From Nectonema munidae (taxonomy: Eukaryota; Nematomorpha; Nectonematoida; Nectonematidae), in contig JAUIRK010000921.1 of assembly GCA_030549495.1 (NCBI GenBank), positions 124,001 to 188,000 on the forward strand: DNA of 64,000 nt, in the 5' to 3' direction. The translations under genes were made by a program, and so were the position numbers. Numbering within the stretch: the first letter of the stretch is position 1; each line of letters opens with the position of its first letter. The notes beneath the pieces were generated by a model. The model had not been told where the DNA came from. It worked only from the letters and a program-made list of their open reading frames with translations, and ran no database searches. Of the stretch, positions 40,042-51,129 are shown one piece after another.

Positions 40042-41700
40042 TTAACATTTGAATACAACGGGAACATGAAGAAACCTAATTTGAATACAGTAACGCAGAG
40101 AACAATAAATGAGGTAAGGTGAAGAAGAAATGTAATTTGATATAATTTGAGCTATACGTGTGCTTTTCCAGTTGTTTGGAATTAGTTTGACTTTCAGATT
40201 TAACGTCCTTTCCTTCTTCATTAATTTGCACAGCGTTTTCGCTAAGCAAGTTAGTTGGAAAAGAGGGTTCAATGGTTTTAGCTTCACTTGTAAATGGAAG
40301 ACGAGCCAAATTTCTCAAAGCAACAGAGTATTCTTTTCCATTCTCATATCGAATTTTGACAAAGTCAGGGTTACTTTCGAGGAGCTCAACAACATCTCCA
40401 TCAGTGTCATACTTGCTTTTCTGTTGAAACGCTTTAGTAACACCTTTTTAGATTCACAAAGCCAAAGAGGTAAGGAATTACTCGGAGCCCGGCATTCGAA
40501 AGTAAAAATGCGTTCATGAGGAGTGGCATTAGTAGCAGTGCAGAGAAGTGAACGAATTGCATTCATACTTTCAGGTAATACACCTTACCAAGCACTTAAA
40601 GCAAACTTTTTGATTCCAGAGCTAACCTGATCGTCTTTCAGATCACGACATTATATCTTTCACACCGGCTATTACCTTGAGGATTATATGAAATATAGTA
40701 TATGTTGTAAGACTAGAACCAACTCCATACTGAAGCAAAAAGTTCTTAAAATCTTGGGATGTGAAAGTAGCACCCCGATCAGAGTGAATGAATGAGGGAA
40801 GTCCAAAAATCGAAAATAACGTAGTTAGACACTTCATAGCTGTTGAGGTATTGCAATTTTGACAAGGGAAGGCGAATGGAAATCTACTGTTTTCATCGAT
40901 AACGGTAGATAAGTAGTGACAACCTGATGAAGAAGGAACTGGACCTTTAAAATCAATCGAGAGACGCTGAAAAAGAGCGGTAGCTTGAATCAACTTATTA
41001 TGAGGAACAAAAAAATGAGGTTTTACTTTAGCACAGGTGAGACACTCGGAATTGATACGACGCACTTCATCGATCGAAATTGGCATGTTACTGATCTTAC
41101 AAAGTGCCAAAAGCGTTAAACTCCAAGATAAATTAAATAAATGTGCAGGGATTTCAGTTTTCTAAAGAAGCCGTGGCGCAACATGTACGAGATAAAACAT
41201 CCGCTAATGTGTTCTCAGTTCCAGGACTGTACTTTATGTTTTAAGAAAATTGCAAAAGTTCTGTTTTCCACCCCATTATTTTACTATTTTTGATCTTTCC
41301 ATGATTTGCAGGCTTGAACATAAAAGAAACCGCTTGTTGATCGGTAACAATTGTAAAAGGCGCTCGTGCTAGAAAGTGTTTCCATTTACGAACACACTCG
41401 ATTATGGCATATGCTTCTTTTTCATTTATATGGAGACGTTTCTCTGACGCATTTTATGCTCGAGAGAAAAAACGACAGGCCTGTTCGACTGTAAAAGCGT
41501 GCCCCCAATTGCTTTTTCAGAAGCATCAGTTTCTATAACAAAAAGTAAGTAGTCCTCAATACCTTTCGTAGAAGATTTTTGAGTGCCCTGTTTCAAGTCG
41601 TAAAACGCCTTAACTGCTGCATAGGAAAAGACTTGTTTTGAATGAGAGTTCGAATCCTTGAATAGTATCTCGGCAGCCATTTTGAGTAATAATCAAACAA
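40042..41700 (-). mobile_element. Fossil Ty3/Gypsy-type LTR retroelement, pol part
   Basis: Minus strand, reading from right to left: an RNase H-like region (VIETDASEKAIGGTLLQ and YSPGTENTLADVLSR), an integrase (zinc-finger-like part, LSIDFKGPVPSS, HSDRGATFTSQDF) and an integrase C-terminal part (LLCTATNATPHER). Reverse transcriptase upstream, gag and both LTRs were not recognised, so this is a partial copy. It is broken in several places and looks old to middle-aged. Confidence 0.88.
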
Positions 41701-41991
41701 CCAAGACACCTTTACAAGCTTTTTGAATCAGAAGGAGGAGCTCTTAGAAATGGAACCTGTAAAGAAATAGATGTTAGTAAAATGGAGAAGGAGGTAGTTA
41801 ATGTTGTCGATAATGGTAGTGCATGCGTGCAAAAGGCTGAAGGTTCGATTTAATCGAGAGCGATGGGTGTGAAAGGGGTGAAATAAGTTAAATATACATA
41901 GAAAAATAATTCTCAGCATAAAACTAAGAAAAATTATTTTGAAATTGAATTATAAAAAATTAAAAAATAATTTAAAACATTAAAATAATTT

Positions 41992-42155
41992 GGTTGGTTG
42001 GATATCAAAGCTCTTTCTCCTGTAAGGCTATATGCTCGCATTATGCTTGAGCTGGCTAATCACAAATTTTGTAAGAGTCGGGAGCCTTTGGGATTGATCT
42101 CCTTGAACTTCAACAGTTAAGCTGAGAAGTAGACCCTAAAAATCATTGAGGCTGA
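41992..42155 (-). mobile_element. tRNA-derived SINE, copy 2
   Basis: Reverse orientation. It begins with the TTGGTTGGTTGG end repeat, then CTATATGCTCGCATTATGCTTGAG, and ends at GAGGCTGAG. More diverged in the B-box region than copies 1 and 3. Confidence 0.82.
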
Positions 42156-42620
42156 GATTTTTTATTTGTTAAATAGGAATAAATTTAAATATTATTTATA
42201 TACAAACAAAAACTTAACATAGCTATTTAGAATAATATAGCTAATTTTATAGATATTCTATTTTTTTTTAAATTTATATTATAATAATAACTTAAAATAT
42301 AATAATTATTTCTAAATAATAATATAATTATTTTATAATAGTAAGTTTGATAACACAAAATAATTTTTTAATTTAAATAATAACTGATATATGTAGCGAG
42401 GCAATAAAATGGAAGACATAAAAATATACAACATTACTATATTACAAGCAGTCGTTCAAACTTATATATCTGTGTATCTTTTATTTTAAGCATTTCTTTA
42501 ATATTATTTTTAATTTCAAGTTCTTATTTGTAAATAAAGAGCATATTTGTGTGTATTTGGGTATATTTGGGTAAAAAGTCCTCTTCTTCTTCTAAGTCCT
42601 ACCGGTATAATAGTGTTTAT
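42156..42620. other. AT-rich spacer between SINE copies
   Basis: Very AT-rich, including runs of TTATAATAATAAC and AATAATATAATTATT. Nothing recognised. Confidence 0.6.
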
Positions 42621-42799
42621 GTTGGTTGGTTGGAAATATCAAAGCACTTTCAACCGTAAGGCTATATGCTCACATTATGCTTAAGGTGGTTAATCACAGT
42701 TTTTGTGAATTTGTTTTTAGAGTTGGGAGCCTTGGGGATCGAACCCCTGACCTTCAACTGTTAAGCTGAGAGGTACACCCTAAAAACCATTGAGGCTCA
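42621..42799 (-). mobile_element. tRNA-derived SINE, copy 3 (full length, best preserved)
   Basis: Reverse orientation, GTTGGTTGGTTGG end repeat to CTGAGCCTCAATGG head. The B-box region in sense is GTCAGGGGTTCGATCCCCAA. The A-side CTCTCAGCTTAACAGTTGAAG matches copies 1 and 4. Confidence 0.88.
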
Positions 42800-43162
42800 G
42801 TGTTTATGTACCAAAGTACGATTATAATGCGAGTGTTTATCCGACACAGAAATGAAAAAAACTTATAAGGACATGTAGGCGAGCAATATTTAATGTAGAA
42901 TAAACAAAGGCTCAAACAGTACAAATGTGAAAGTCTCAGCTAATTGTTTAATGTAATTTGATTATTATTTGACATAAAACAATAAATTTATTTGTATTTT
43001 ATACAATTTGTAATAAAAGGTGAGTTTTCCCAAAGAAGTATGGCATAGTTCAGGAACGGAAAAATAAAACTAACAAAGAATCTTGCTAACTTGAAAGGAA
43101 ATATACTTTTATATTTTGTAAAAACTCCTAATATAATTTTACAAATAACTCACGCTTTTCTT

Positions 43163-43281
43163 GAGCCTCATGGTTGTTAGGGTGTACCTCTCAGCTTAAC
43201 AGTTGAAGGTCAGGGGTTCGATCCCCAAGGCTCCCAATGCTAAAAAAACAAATTCACAAAAACTGTGATTAATCATCTTAA
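43163..43281 (+). mobile_element. tRNA-derived SINE, copy 4 (3' truncated)
   Basis: The head GAGCCTCATGGTTGTTAGGG, the B-box GGGGTTCGATCCCC and the body CACAAAAACTGTGATTAA are present; the tail after CATCTTAAA is missing. A short AAC repeat follows at about 43343. Confidence 0.85.
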
Positions 43282-44408
43282 ATTTGTAAAAGCCTCATGC
43301 CAGCTTTCGAAATCCTTGCATTTTACAAGCTGTGTCAAATAAAACAACAACAACAACAACACGCTTTTCTAATTTAAAATATTTTACTCATTCAAATCAA
43401 GGAAATAGTTATCTTGTGCAAATTAAACAAAATTATTTTTATCTTGCTCAAACAAACTACTAATACTACTTTCTCTCTTGTTAGATAGTTTATTTTAGTG
43501 AGACGTTAGTTCTTATTTGTTTTGAATAAGAGGTTAAAATTTTAGAAATAAGGTAACATGTAGGTCATTTCTGACGTTTAAACTATTTCAACGTTTTGTT
43601 TTGATAGATATAAGTGCTGATAATCCTTACTCAGAAAGGTACGTAGTAGCAAAGGTAATTAGAACACTGACAGAACGCTCTACAAGACAAGGGTAGGCTT
43701 GTGTTAAGCCAGACAAGAATTCTCCAAAGACTCTTCAAGTTGAATTTACTTCATAACATTTCCTTTATCCTCTGGTCAATAAGGTCATGTTTGGCAATGT
43801 CTTCAACATTGATACAGTCTAGGTTGGATAGATAAAGAAACGAACAAATTCTTTTGATGGAACATGAAACAAAAACTTAATTTCAATTTATTTATCCTCA
43901 AATTAGGGATAAGGTTTTTCTATATTTTCTTAAAATCGGCTAAAATCTTTCTTAATTCTCCAAATCACTAAACAATTATGAACCAAATTATCAAATATAC
44001 TTCATAAATCTAAAATATTAAAATATAGTTCGTTTATTACCAGAGTTGGATTAGAAAACATTTCTTTCACATAGCAATTCTTTGTGAAAAGAATTATGTA
44101 TTTAGAAAGTTTAAAAGAGTGCTTAACTTATTCAGCACCTAATATTAATAAGGATCATTCTTTAACAAGCCTTTCAAGTAGTACAGGAACAAGAAAAATT
44201 TGTTAAATGTTTTTTACAAAAATCAATTTTAAGAAATGAGTTTTAGTTTATAGTAAGAGCAATGCAAAAACCATAACATGCCAAACACTTTGACTGAAAA
44301 ACAACATGTAAAAACATATAAATATGTGATTTCAAAAACGATGAAACAGTGTATTTTGTAAACATTTTTTTATAAAAAAAAATTTTTTGACATAAATTTA
44401 GATTTCTT
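43282..44408. other. Intergenic, no recognised gene
   Basis: AT-rich. A short (AAC)n run is present near 43343-43360. Nothing else stands out. Confidence 0.5.
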
Positions 44409-44409
44409 T

Positions 44410-44479
44410 TCCCCAAGGCTCCCAACTTTTAAAAACAAATTCACAAAAACTGTGACGGCTGAAAGTGCCTTGATATTAT
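44410..44479 (+). mobile_element. tRNA-derived SINE, copy 5 (5' truncated, deleted)
   Basis: Starts within the B-box end (CCCCAAGGCTCCCAAC), continues TTCACAAAAACTGTGA, then jumps by an internal deletion to CGGCTGAAAGTGCCTTGATAT. Confidence 0.75.
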
Positions 44480-44627
44480 TTGCTAGGGTATTACTTTTAT
44501 TTCCCAACAATTCAATCAAAAGTATGCCTGCTAAAAATTTTAAAAATTAATAATTTTTATTGTGTATATACTATATAATCGGGTCTCAATTAATATTAAT
44601 CTGTAACCTTAGTTTCCAACTCTTGAA

Positions 44628-44765
44628 TTAACCGGTTATCGACCACAGTCGACATATGTCGACTTTACAAATATGTGAATCGTCTGCCTTTATTAATGCT
44701 TTTTAATACGAATTTTCTTCTTTATACTAGATATCGTCTGATTATTCTGGTTGTTAATGGGTTAA
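44628..44765. mobile_element. TTAA-type miniature element, copy 4
   Basis: TTAACCGGTTATCGACCA on the left, GTTAATGGGTTAA on the right, and a GTCGACATATGTCGAC palindrome near the left end. It is roughly 85% identical to copy 3 by eye and in the same orientation. Confidence 0.8.
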
Positions 44766-45395
44766 AAAGCTCGTTTATTTTTTGAGTATCGAATAGCGTG
44801 GTCCCTGAACGAGATTTGATATCTACATAGCCAATACAATATAATTAAAATGAGTGTATATATATACTCTAGACTAAGTGTACCAAAAAAATTAAAAGTC
44901 TATGTTGCACATTAGATAAAAATGTTAATTGTGTAAAATTTCAAGCTTCCTAGCAAATATTTTCCCATCTCTCAAAGCAGTTAAAGTTTCAAAAAAGTCG
45001 AATTTTAGAAAAATTAAACGGAAACACAGATTCAATTTGGATTCCCTAATTTAATATTTAATCTTTAAAAAACTACGTAATTATAAATACTTTATGTATT
45101 CCAATATATAAAAAAAATAGGGTCCACGACACTAATAAATTATTAAAAGTTGAATATTAAAAATAATTAATTCAGATAAAAGTGCATTTATTTCGAAAAG
45201 ATTTTTTTTCTATGGTTTTGAAAAAGAATTTTTTGTCTGTGGCATAAGAAGAAAGGTAAGACTCCGTTAAAAAAAGCTTTATTGAACAATATTCAATAGG
45301 TAAGTAAAATGTGTCTGAAATTCAGGAGGAGCGAGTTCTTTATATACACATGAAATCAATTAAGCAAGACGCTAATGGCGAATCAGTTAATAATT

Positions 45396-45450
45396 CAGGG
45401 GTTCCCAACCACGGGTCGCAACCCCAATTGGGGTCGCAAGACATTATAAA
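45396..45450 (+). other. hAT-type terminal sequence (single end)
   Basis: CAGGGGTTCCCAACCACGGGT followed by GTCGCAACCCCAATTGGGGTCGC is the classic outer end of a hAT (Charlie/ZBED-related) element. The partner end (GGTTGGGAACCCCTG) was not found nearby. It may belong with the hAT coding remnant 1.4 kb downstream. Confidence 0.6.
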
Positions 45451-46410
45451 TGATAATGATTTATAAGGGATTTGGTGGATATCAATGGATTAAGAGGATT
45501 CATTATGCTTTTCCCGAACCTTGCCACATTTCGATCTGAGACGGTATATATAGGCCTAATTCTAAAAGACAAATGATATAATATACGTTAGATCAAACTG
45601 TACTATTTCCCTTTTTAATGCCAAGATTAACTGGGGCAATCAATTGTACAGTAGATTGTTGTCTATCGTCTTTTTCAGGACCTTTTTAATCCTAGGATTA
45701 ACTTGCGGGGATCACAGGTTCTTGGCTATTTTTACCTATATCCATAGTGTTTCGGATATGTATATATGCCTGTCTAGGATCATCTGTGTCAGTTAAGAGT
45801 TTGCATCTGGCATGTCTGTATGCCATTGTGCTATCAGTCTGCTTAAGCCAACAATTTGTATTTGGAAAGTTGTAAGTATGGAGCGTTGTAATTTCATTCA
45901 GGCAAACGAGAACTTTAATAAAACTGTTTTTTCTTTTTTCAATTTTCATAATTCTACTGCTGAAAACAAAATCAAGATTATGAACAAAATATAAGTAAGC
46001 TTCACTAAGAGAATTATTGAAAAATTCTAGAATAATCGGATGTCGGAATTACATATTATTATATTAATGTGTTTTTTCATCTTGACATAGTTATGTATAT
46101 TTTTTTTATATTTACATGATATACTAACTAATCAATGTACTGTACATATATAATAAATATATTTTATTATTTATTTATCGTATGTGAAATCTTTGAAGCG
46201 GCTCATTCTGTTTTGAATTCCACGTTTTTTTGGTTATTATAAAAAAATGAAGTTTGAAACCATATCAAAATGTAGTTACTAGACTTACGTGCCTTATATT
46301 TAATATTTTGACATATGTAATTTAGATTTCTTTCTATAAAAAATGATAAGATAAGAAAATTAAGTTTAAAACTAAAAATTTCATAATTCTAGTTTTTTTT
46401 TATGGAAGCT
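45451..46410. other. Unassigned region
   Basis: A minus-strand frame at 45698-45949 (NFPNTNCWLKQTDSTMAYRH) has above-average composition complexity but no family I recognise. The rest is AT-rich. Confidence 0.3.
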
Positions 46411-46495
46411 AAAATCGGGACAAATGGTATCCCCTAGTTGTGCATTCGGGACGCGGGACAAAATAATATAAATCGGGACGTCTGGTAACTCTAAC
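46411..46495 (+). repeat. CGGGAC-rich element end, copy 1
   Basis: AAAATCGGGACAAATGG, then CGGGACGCGGGAC and ATCGGGACGTCTGGTAACTCT. It resembles the right end of elements whose inverted ends read G-T-G/T-A-C-C-A-G-A-C...G-T-C-C-C-G. A second copy in the same orientation is at 48800. Confidence 0.5.
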
Positions 46496-46776
46496 TTAGG
46501 TGCATAGTTTTTTTCTTTTTTTGTGTGTGTAATATAAGGTTGTCTGATGTTTGAATTTTCTATTAACTACGTTCAATATAATGATATTCCCTAAATATTA
46601 ATGATAATTTCACTGCAAATTACCAACCTTAGTTAGTCTCAAGTCATATATGCCAAAAATATTGATGTTTACAAACCTATAGTAGGCTGAAGAAAGACAT
46701 GCTGATATATGTAAGAAATAATAAATGAGTTGTTTAAAATTCAGATAAATAAAAAAATAGGATCATTTCTTAAATA

Positions 46777-47620
46777 ACATGGACTAAGTGGGAAAATGTT
46801 GGTGGCATATGTACTGATGGTGCACGGTCTATGATAGGCGATAGATCTGGGTTTCAATAGATGGTAAAGAATGTTTCTCCACAAGTTGTTCGAGTTTATT
46901 GCATTATACATCGTCAAGTATTTGCTTCAAAAACATTTACAACAGATTTGAAAACTGTTATGCAATCAAATGTTAAAACAGTTAACTTCATAAAGTCAAA
47001 TGCATTGAACAATGGCTGGTTCACTAAACTGTGCCACGAAATCGATTCCAAGCATGAAGTTCTTCTATTGCACACTGAGGTAAGGTGGCTGTCAAAAGGA
47101 AAAGTATTGAAGAGATCTTTCGAGTTGATAATTTTTACATGTTTCCCACATTAAATACATTTGTTGAAGAAAATGAGACTGATGTTCCATTGAACAACAG
47201 TTTTCAAAGTTTGCTGATCAAACACTTAGAGACAAAAGAGGAGTTTAGTTGATATTTTCCAGAAATGCTTCAGTTATCCCATAGCTTACTTAGAAAACCA
47301 TTTGCTGCAAAAATTGAAGATGTTCCTGAAAGATATCAAGAGGAATTCATTGATCTTATCAGATCTGACGGTGCAAACACTGACTTTGAATCCATGGCAG
47401 TGAAACAATTTTGGATCAAACAATTACTTCGATATCCAAATTTGGCTGAAGGTATGCTGAGAATTCTCATGCCTTTTCTTTAGGTGTGAAAACTTATAAA
47501 TCAAAGCTAAGAAATAAACTCCATGCTGAAGATGACCTACGTTGTGCTGTATCCAAAAGAACATCACAGATTGAGAAGTTGGTGATAGAAAAACTACCAA
47601 ACATGACACTAAGAACATTA
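46777..47620 (+). pseudogene. hAT transposase remnant (ZBED5/SCAND3-like)
   Basis: Pieces in order: GGICTDGARSMIGDRSGFQ (catalytic Asp region), then an in-frame TAG, CIIHRQVFASKTF, LLHTEVRWLSKGKVLKR, a frame change, QFWIKQLLRYPNLAEGMLRI, and KSKLRNKLHAEDDLRCAVSK, the hAT dimerisation tail. The N-terminal zinc finger is missing. It has several breaks and is dead. Confidence 0.87.
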
Positions 47621-47814
47621 TTATTTATTATCAAAATAAAGCTTGTATTACTCGCATCAATAACATCCAATTATGTTATCGTTTTTCGAGTACTTCACTT
47701 TATACTCTTGATTCACCAAATTTTTGTAAATTGCAGAGGTGTAGTGAAAATAACATCCTCTGTATTCGCTAGTCGATTAAACCTAATTAACGGGAAAAAT
47801 TAAAAATTACTATA

Positions 47815-48790
47815 AAAAATTTTAGTGAAAAATACCTTTTTAGATGCATTAATGATAGCAACTTCAAAGTCTTCTGAAATATACTTTAGGTTAATTCCTA
47901 ATTCTTTCAAGTGTTTGAAAATTATTCTGAAATGATAGAAAATTTTGTTCTTACAAATTTTACACATTTTAAAAACAAATCCTTTACACATAAGATTTTT
48001 CTTTTTTATTTGGTAACATACTGTAAATAATTGGAATTTGATATGTATGAAAAAAACATTTGTTTGAAGGTTCCATCGACAAATATTTCATTAATATTTA
48101 TCATCGTCAAACAATATATAATAAATACGAAATCAAGTAAATCCAAAAAAAAATTTAAAAAAAAACCTCAACACGAAAGCCGAAAAGCAAAGCAGTCTTT
48201 TACTATTGTCAAGCATCATATCAATTTGCAGGAAAACGTCTCCAGTTCTCAGGTTTTTAATTTCGTTCGGAATTTCGAAATCAATATTTCAAGGTTGCTT
48301 CTTCCTGCCTCTATTTTTTCTTATTAATCTTTTGACACTTTGTGATTTCGCTAGCTGACGTCTATCATCGTCATCAACGTTATTCATTATATCACTTTGA
48401 ATTCATATAAAGAAAATATCACAAATAAAAATTGAAAGCACAAATTTCCTATTACTCGTAAATTCTTTTACTTGGCGTGAAGGCCTTTGATTTGGCATCT
48501 TTTTTGATTTTCTCAATTATTTTCCTTTTAAAGCCATTGGGATCATGATTGTGTTGAACCTGAGTTTTCACAATATCATTATTACCTGCATTATCTTTTG
48601 TGTATACAATTTTACCTGAATTCATTTCATATAAATTCATGTTTTACCTTTACATTTTTTGCTTGTTTGCAATGTGCAATATAAAGTTCTTGTTGTTTCA
48701 CCTAAATTAAAGTGTAAAGAAATAGTTACATGGTCAACAAAAACGGTATATTGTCTTTTCCATACCATGCCGTTATCTTGCTTATCATGT
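47815..48790 (-). pseudogene. Second MULE transposase remnant, with FLYWCH finger
   Basis: Minus strand, from its 5' side: YCTLQTSKKCKGK then VQHNHDPNGFKRK (a FLYWCH-type Cys2His2 finger, split by a frame change), QSVKRLIRKNRGRKKQP, NEIFVDGTFKQM (first catalytic Asp, V-D-G-T-F) and LKELGINLKYISEDFEVAI (second, D-F-E). The C-terminal domain after that is absent. This is a different MULE subfamily from the one at 34121, which shows no FLYWCH finger. Confidence 0.82.
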
Positions 48791-48799
48791 ATAATTTTT

Positions 48800-48880
48800 A
48801 AAATCGGGACTTTTTTAAAGTGCCACAGGACAATGTCTTGAAAATCGGGACTGTCCCGCCAAAAGTCTGGTCACCTTGTC
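48800..48880 (+). repeat. CGGGAC-rich element end, copy 2
   Basis: AAAATCGGGACTTTTTT...AAAATCGGGACTGTCCCGCC then GTCTGGTCACCTTG. Same orientation as the copy at 46411, so the two are not an inverted pair. Confidence 0.5.
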
Positions 48881-48889
48881 CTAAATATT

Positions 48890-49580
48890 ATTCATTTAAC
48901 CCAACAACTGCAATAAATCTATTTTAAGTTTAAAATGCATTTACTTTCGCCTTTTTTATAGTAAGTAAAATGATCAATAATAAACACCATCTTAAAGTTA
49001 ATAAAATAAGAACAAATTGTTTGCGTTGCAAAACTAAAGTAAAGAGAAGCGATGAGGATAGATCAATATACAGAAAATGACAACTTTAAGTTATATAATT
49101 AAACTTATTACATAACACTAACTTTCTCTGATAACAGATTTTAACCATTACTATTCCAGATTTCTTGAAACAATGGCAAATGCGTTATACCATCTGTAAA
49201 TCATATATCTGTGTAGAGATTATGTATACATATAAGCGCATATATGATTGCACCATGAGGTTTTAATACGATGTTTCTCTCTGCTGCAAGATGGTATGAT
49301 GTCGTAGTTGCCTTTTTATTCCTAGAACCCTTTTAAATCACTTAGAACAGTATGAGAGGATAGGAGCATGGAATTTTATACCATAAAGAGTTTGTAGCCT
49401 TATGTCACCTGTGAAAGCTAATTTACTGACAGGTAAAATATTTTGGGCGAATTAATCACTAAAAGTTGGTTTATTAAATAAATTAAGATAATATTAAGCC
49501 AAAAAATGTGGAATGATTTTTTAACAGATTTAGCTGACTTTCATGAAAAATAAATAACGCCATCAATTATTTAGTGGGTT
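48890..49580. other. Intergenic, nothing recognised
   Basis: AT-rich; no coding frame or repeat stands out. Confidence 0.5.
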
Positions 49581-49587
49581 TTTAGAG

Positions 49588-50028
49588 CAAGGGCGGGCAA
49601 CCTCCGGCCCACGAAGGCTTATCGTCCGGCCCGCCACTCTGCTAGGCTTTATTATTGCAATCCGGCCCGCGGACCTGTAAAAGTAGAGAAGAAATTCCAA
49701 TAAATTTTAAGTTTTCAAATAAATAAATTTCCTCAACCATCGGGCCAGACATGGAAATACTTTTTCATGGCAAACAGCACCCGCAGTCTCATTGATTTGT
49801 AGAGTGTTCAATGCACTTTTTGTACAATTTATTCATGTATTATACTTTTTTTTCAATCAATATATTATATAAAATCGATGATAAATTGATACAATTGATG
49901 TAATTTTACATGTAATCAATGTATTATACAAAATATAGTAATTCTGAGATTTCGTTTTTCACTCCGGCCCGCGATCTCCTTCCAAAAGTCTCATCTGGCC
50001 CTCACTCTGAAAAGGTTGCCCGCCCCTG
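49588..50028. mobile_element. hAT miniature element (441 bp) upstream of HENMT1
   Basis: The left end CAAGGGCGGGCAACCTCCGG and the right end GGTTGCCCGCCCCTG are inverted, with CCGGCCCGC blocks inside on both sides. Flanking 8-mers TTTTAGAG and CTTTAGAG match at 7 of 8, as expected for a hAT target duplication. Its GC-rich ends contrast with the AT-rich surroundings. It ends 99 bp before the HENMT1 start codon, in the likely promoter or 5' UTR. Confidence 0.9.
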
Positions 50029-50127
50029 CTTTAGAGACTTAATGTTTACATTTTCTTTAGATTTCGTATGAATCTTTTTGTCAAAATAAAATCCAAAGAA
50101 AAGAATTTAAGCATTTTTGATGAATAA

Positions 50128-51129
50128 ATGGAACAAAAAGAAACAAGTATAGAAGAAATTGAATTCACTCCAAGATTGTACATCCAGCGATATGACTTTA
50201 TCTTGGATCAAGTCGAGCAAAAAAGAGCGGCATCCGTTTTAGACATTGGCTGTGCAGAAGGCAAACTTATGGCTTACCTAAAGAACAACGCCACCAACAT
50301 AAACACTCTCACCGGCATCGACATTGATCTCAATATCCTCAATTTCTGCACCAAAAACATACGGCCCCATTTCAGCGACTACATCACCAAGAGGAGCAGT
50401 CCCCTTGAAATTCAAATTTATCACGGCGACATCTTGACGTGCCACACTTTTCCCTCTCCTTTTGACTTGGTGTGTGCTGTGGAAGTGGTGGAACATCTGC
50501 CTCTTGTCGACTTTGAAGTTTTTGTCAACGTCATTTTAAGGAGTCTTCAGCCTGGATGCGCCATCATCACAACACCAAATTGTGAGTACAACGTCTTGTT
50601 TCCTGATTTGCACGGCTTTCGCCATTGGGATCACAAATTCGAGTTGGATCGTTGCCAATTTCATCAAAAATGTGTACATCTGGCTCAAGCTGACGGCAAG
50701 TACACCGTTTCATTTAGCGGGGTCGGCGCTCCACCTCTTGACAAAGAAAGCTTGGGGCATTGCACCCAAATCGCGATATTTGAAAGAATAGATGAAGCAG
50801 ATAATGAAAAATCTCATTCAAAATCTCCTAAACTAATTCAGAAGTACTCCATACCACGCAATACAGAAGAAAACTTGACCCCACAGTCCAAAGATACGCT
50901 ATTCCTGATTAATCACGCAATAGAAACCTACAACTTTCAACGATCAATGGAAAACATTCGGTGTGGCTTCGAAGTGTGTGAAACGAATGAATACCCGGTA
51001 CCCATTTCCTACATTTTAGAAAGTCGGTCCTTAAAATATCGACTGAAAAAAGATCAACTATGCGCGTTTTTAATACAGAATTCATGGAAGTTGGATGATG
51101 TGTGTGAAAATATTATTTCTTTTTGTTAG
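50128..51129 (+). CDS. HENMT1: Small RNA 2'-O-methyltransferase (HEN1 family), single exon
   Basis: Adds a 2'-O-methyl group to the 3' end of piRNAs (and of Ago2-loaded siRNAs in insects) using S-adenosylmethionine, stabilising them; acts in germ-cell cytoplasm. 333 residues, short like other animal HEN1s, without the plant N-terminal RNA-binding domains. Seen: FTPRLYIQRY (12-22), the SAM motif VLDIGCAEGK (37-46), GIDID (63-67), VEVVEHL (118-124) supplying metal ligands E119, E122 and H123, ITTPNCEYN (147-155) and FRHWDHKFE (164-172) with H169. The ATG is preceded immediately by an in-frame TAA. No intron interrupts it, although the neighbouring host gene is intron-rich. The residues after position 180 diverge from the usual F-x-x-W. 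Its product silences transposons such as those around it. Confidence 0.95.
   Translation: MEQKETSIEEIEFTPRLYIQRYDFILDQVEQKRAASVLDIGCAEGKLMAYLKNNATNINTLTGIDIDLNILNFCTKNIRPHFSDYITKRSSPLEIQIYHGDILTCHTFPSPFDLVCAVEVVEHLPLVDFEVFVNVILRSLQPGCAIITTPNCEYNVLFPDLHGFRHWDHKFELDRCQFHQKCVHLAQADGKYTVSFSGVGAPPLDKESLGHCTQIAIFERIDEADNEKSHSKSPKLIQKYSIPRNTEENLTPQSKDTLFLINHAIETYNFQRSMENIRCGFEVCETNEYPVPISYILESRSLKYRLKKDQLCAFLIQNSWKLDDVCENIISFC

Noticed and set aside
43163-43281. A possible true tRNA gene (good B box, GAGCCT/AGGCTC pairing)
   Set aside because: T-stem pairing is poor, and the same sequence with a common non-tRNA body recurs five times, so it is a SINE.
45698-45949. 83-codon minus-strand frame possibly from a retroelement
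   Set aside because: No motif I could name; left unassigned.
50278-50791. Minus-strand 72-codon and plus-strand 69-codon frames
   Set aside because: Shadows of HENMT1 in other frames.
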